Below are positions 63,916-64,000 of a DNA stretch of 64,000 nt, one piece after another; the first letter of the stretch is position 1, and each line of letters opens with the position of its first letter. The notes beneath the pieces are model-generated. The model saw only the letters and a list, made by a program, of their open reading frames with translations, ran no database searches and was not told where the DNA came from. The position numbers and the translations under genes are program-made. The DNA is from Parabacteroides goldsteinii DSM 19448 = WAL 12034. GTDB taxonomy: Bacteria; Bacteroidota; Bacteroidia; Bacteroidales; Tannerellaceae. The DNA is taken from contig NZ_KQ033912.1 in NCBI RefSeq assembly GCF_000969835.1, positions 651,135 through 715,134 of the forward strand. Direction: 5' to 3'.

Positions 63916-64000
63916 ATGTAAATAAATTGCGCTCCCTATCTCAAGAGAGCCGTTTAAACCATTAATAAATTGATTTTTTTAGAGTTCAGACAAAACAAAA

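Overview
The window looks like a chromosomal segment of a gut Bacteroidales, most likely a Parabacteroides-like member of the Bacteroidota. Supporting evidence: two SusC/SusD pairs, a FecR/ECF sigma pair, a hybrid two-component regulator of the HTCS type, DUF4251 and DUF6340 lipoproteins, starts without Shine-Dalgarno sequences, and many exact matches to the Bacteroides -7 promoter box TAnnTTTG. No rRNA, CRISPR array, phage or insertion sequence was recognised. Genus assignment is an inference.

Layout. 1-1130 is the 5' part of polyphosphate kinase. 1276-6861 is a small SusC-SusD-phosphodiesterase lipoprotein operon with an unusually long leader. That leader (about 7110-7250) can fold into an intrinsic terminator or into a mutually exclusive alternative, like an attenuator or riboswitch. 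7690-13977 holds housekeeping genes: a phosphoesterase, a membrane NUDIX-like protein, lipoyl synthase, DPP IV and a radical SAM protein. 14192-20818 carries a PMCA-type calcium ATPase and then a five-gene partner-switching operon: STAS, RsbW-like kinase, a histidine kinase lacking its histidine, a normal histidine kinase, and a REC-PP2C phosphatase. 20896-24664 encodes a lipoprotein and a large ABCG-like transporter.

24949-34369 is a visibly AT-rich block dominated by stress and envelope functions: FAD oxidoreductase, bile-salt-hydrolase-type amidase, OmpA, GlsB, YtxH-like protein and manganese catalase. It ends at tRNA-Thr(CGT) and contains a frameshifted gene and copy 1 of a dispersed repeat with 11-bp iterons. 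34625-41837 has DUF6340, a Tat-exported TIM-barrel isomerase, a TPR histidine kinase and valS.

41957-51618 is a polysaccharide utilization locus: ECF sigma, FecR, SusC with an STN domain, SusD and a GH2 enzyme. A predicted antisense small RNA, resembling DonS of B. fragilis in placement and size, lies between fecR and susC. 51851-53274 is a second ECF sigma factor overlapping a TonB-like protein with an anti-sigma-like N-terminus. 53359-58388 pairs an HTCS regulator with a divergent GH20-like gene that has lost its catalytic core. 58463-58758 is copy 2 of the dispersed repeat. 58928-63915 is an operon of a GH123/DUF4091 protein, EF-hand lipoproteins and trypsin-like proteases, shaped by a tandem duplication followed by an internal deletion.

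The strongest candidates for undescribed biology are the switchable susC leader, the antisense RNA, the pseudo-kinase partner-switching operon, the iteron repeat and the duplicated EF-hand/trypsin operon.
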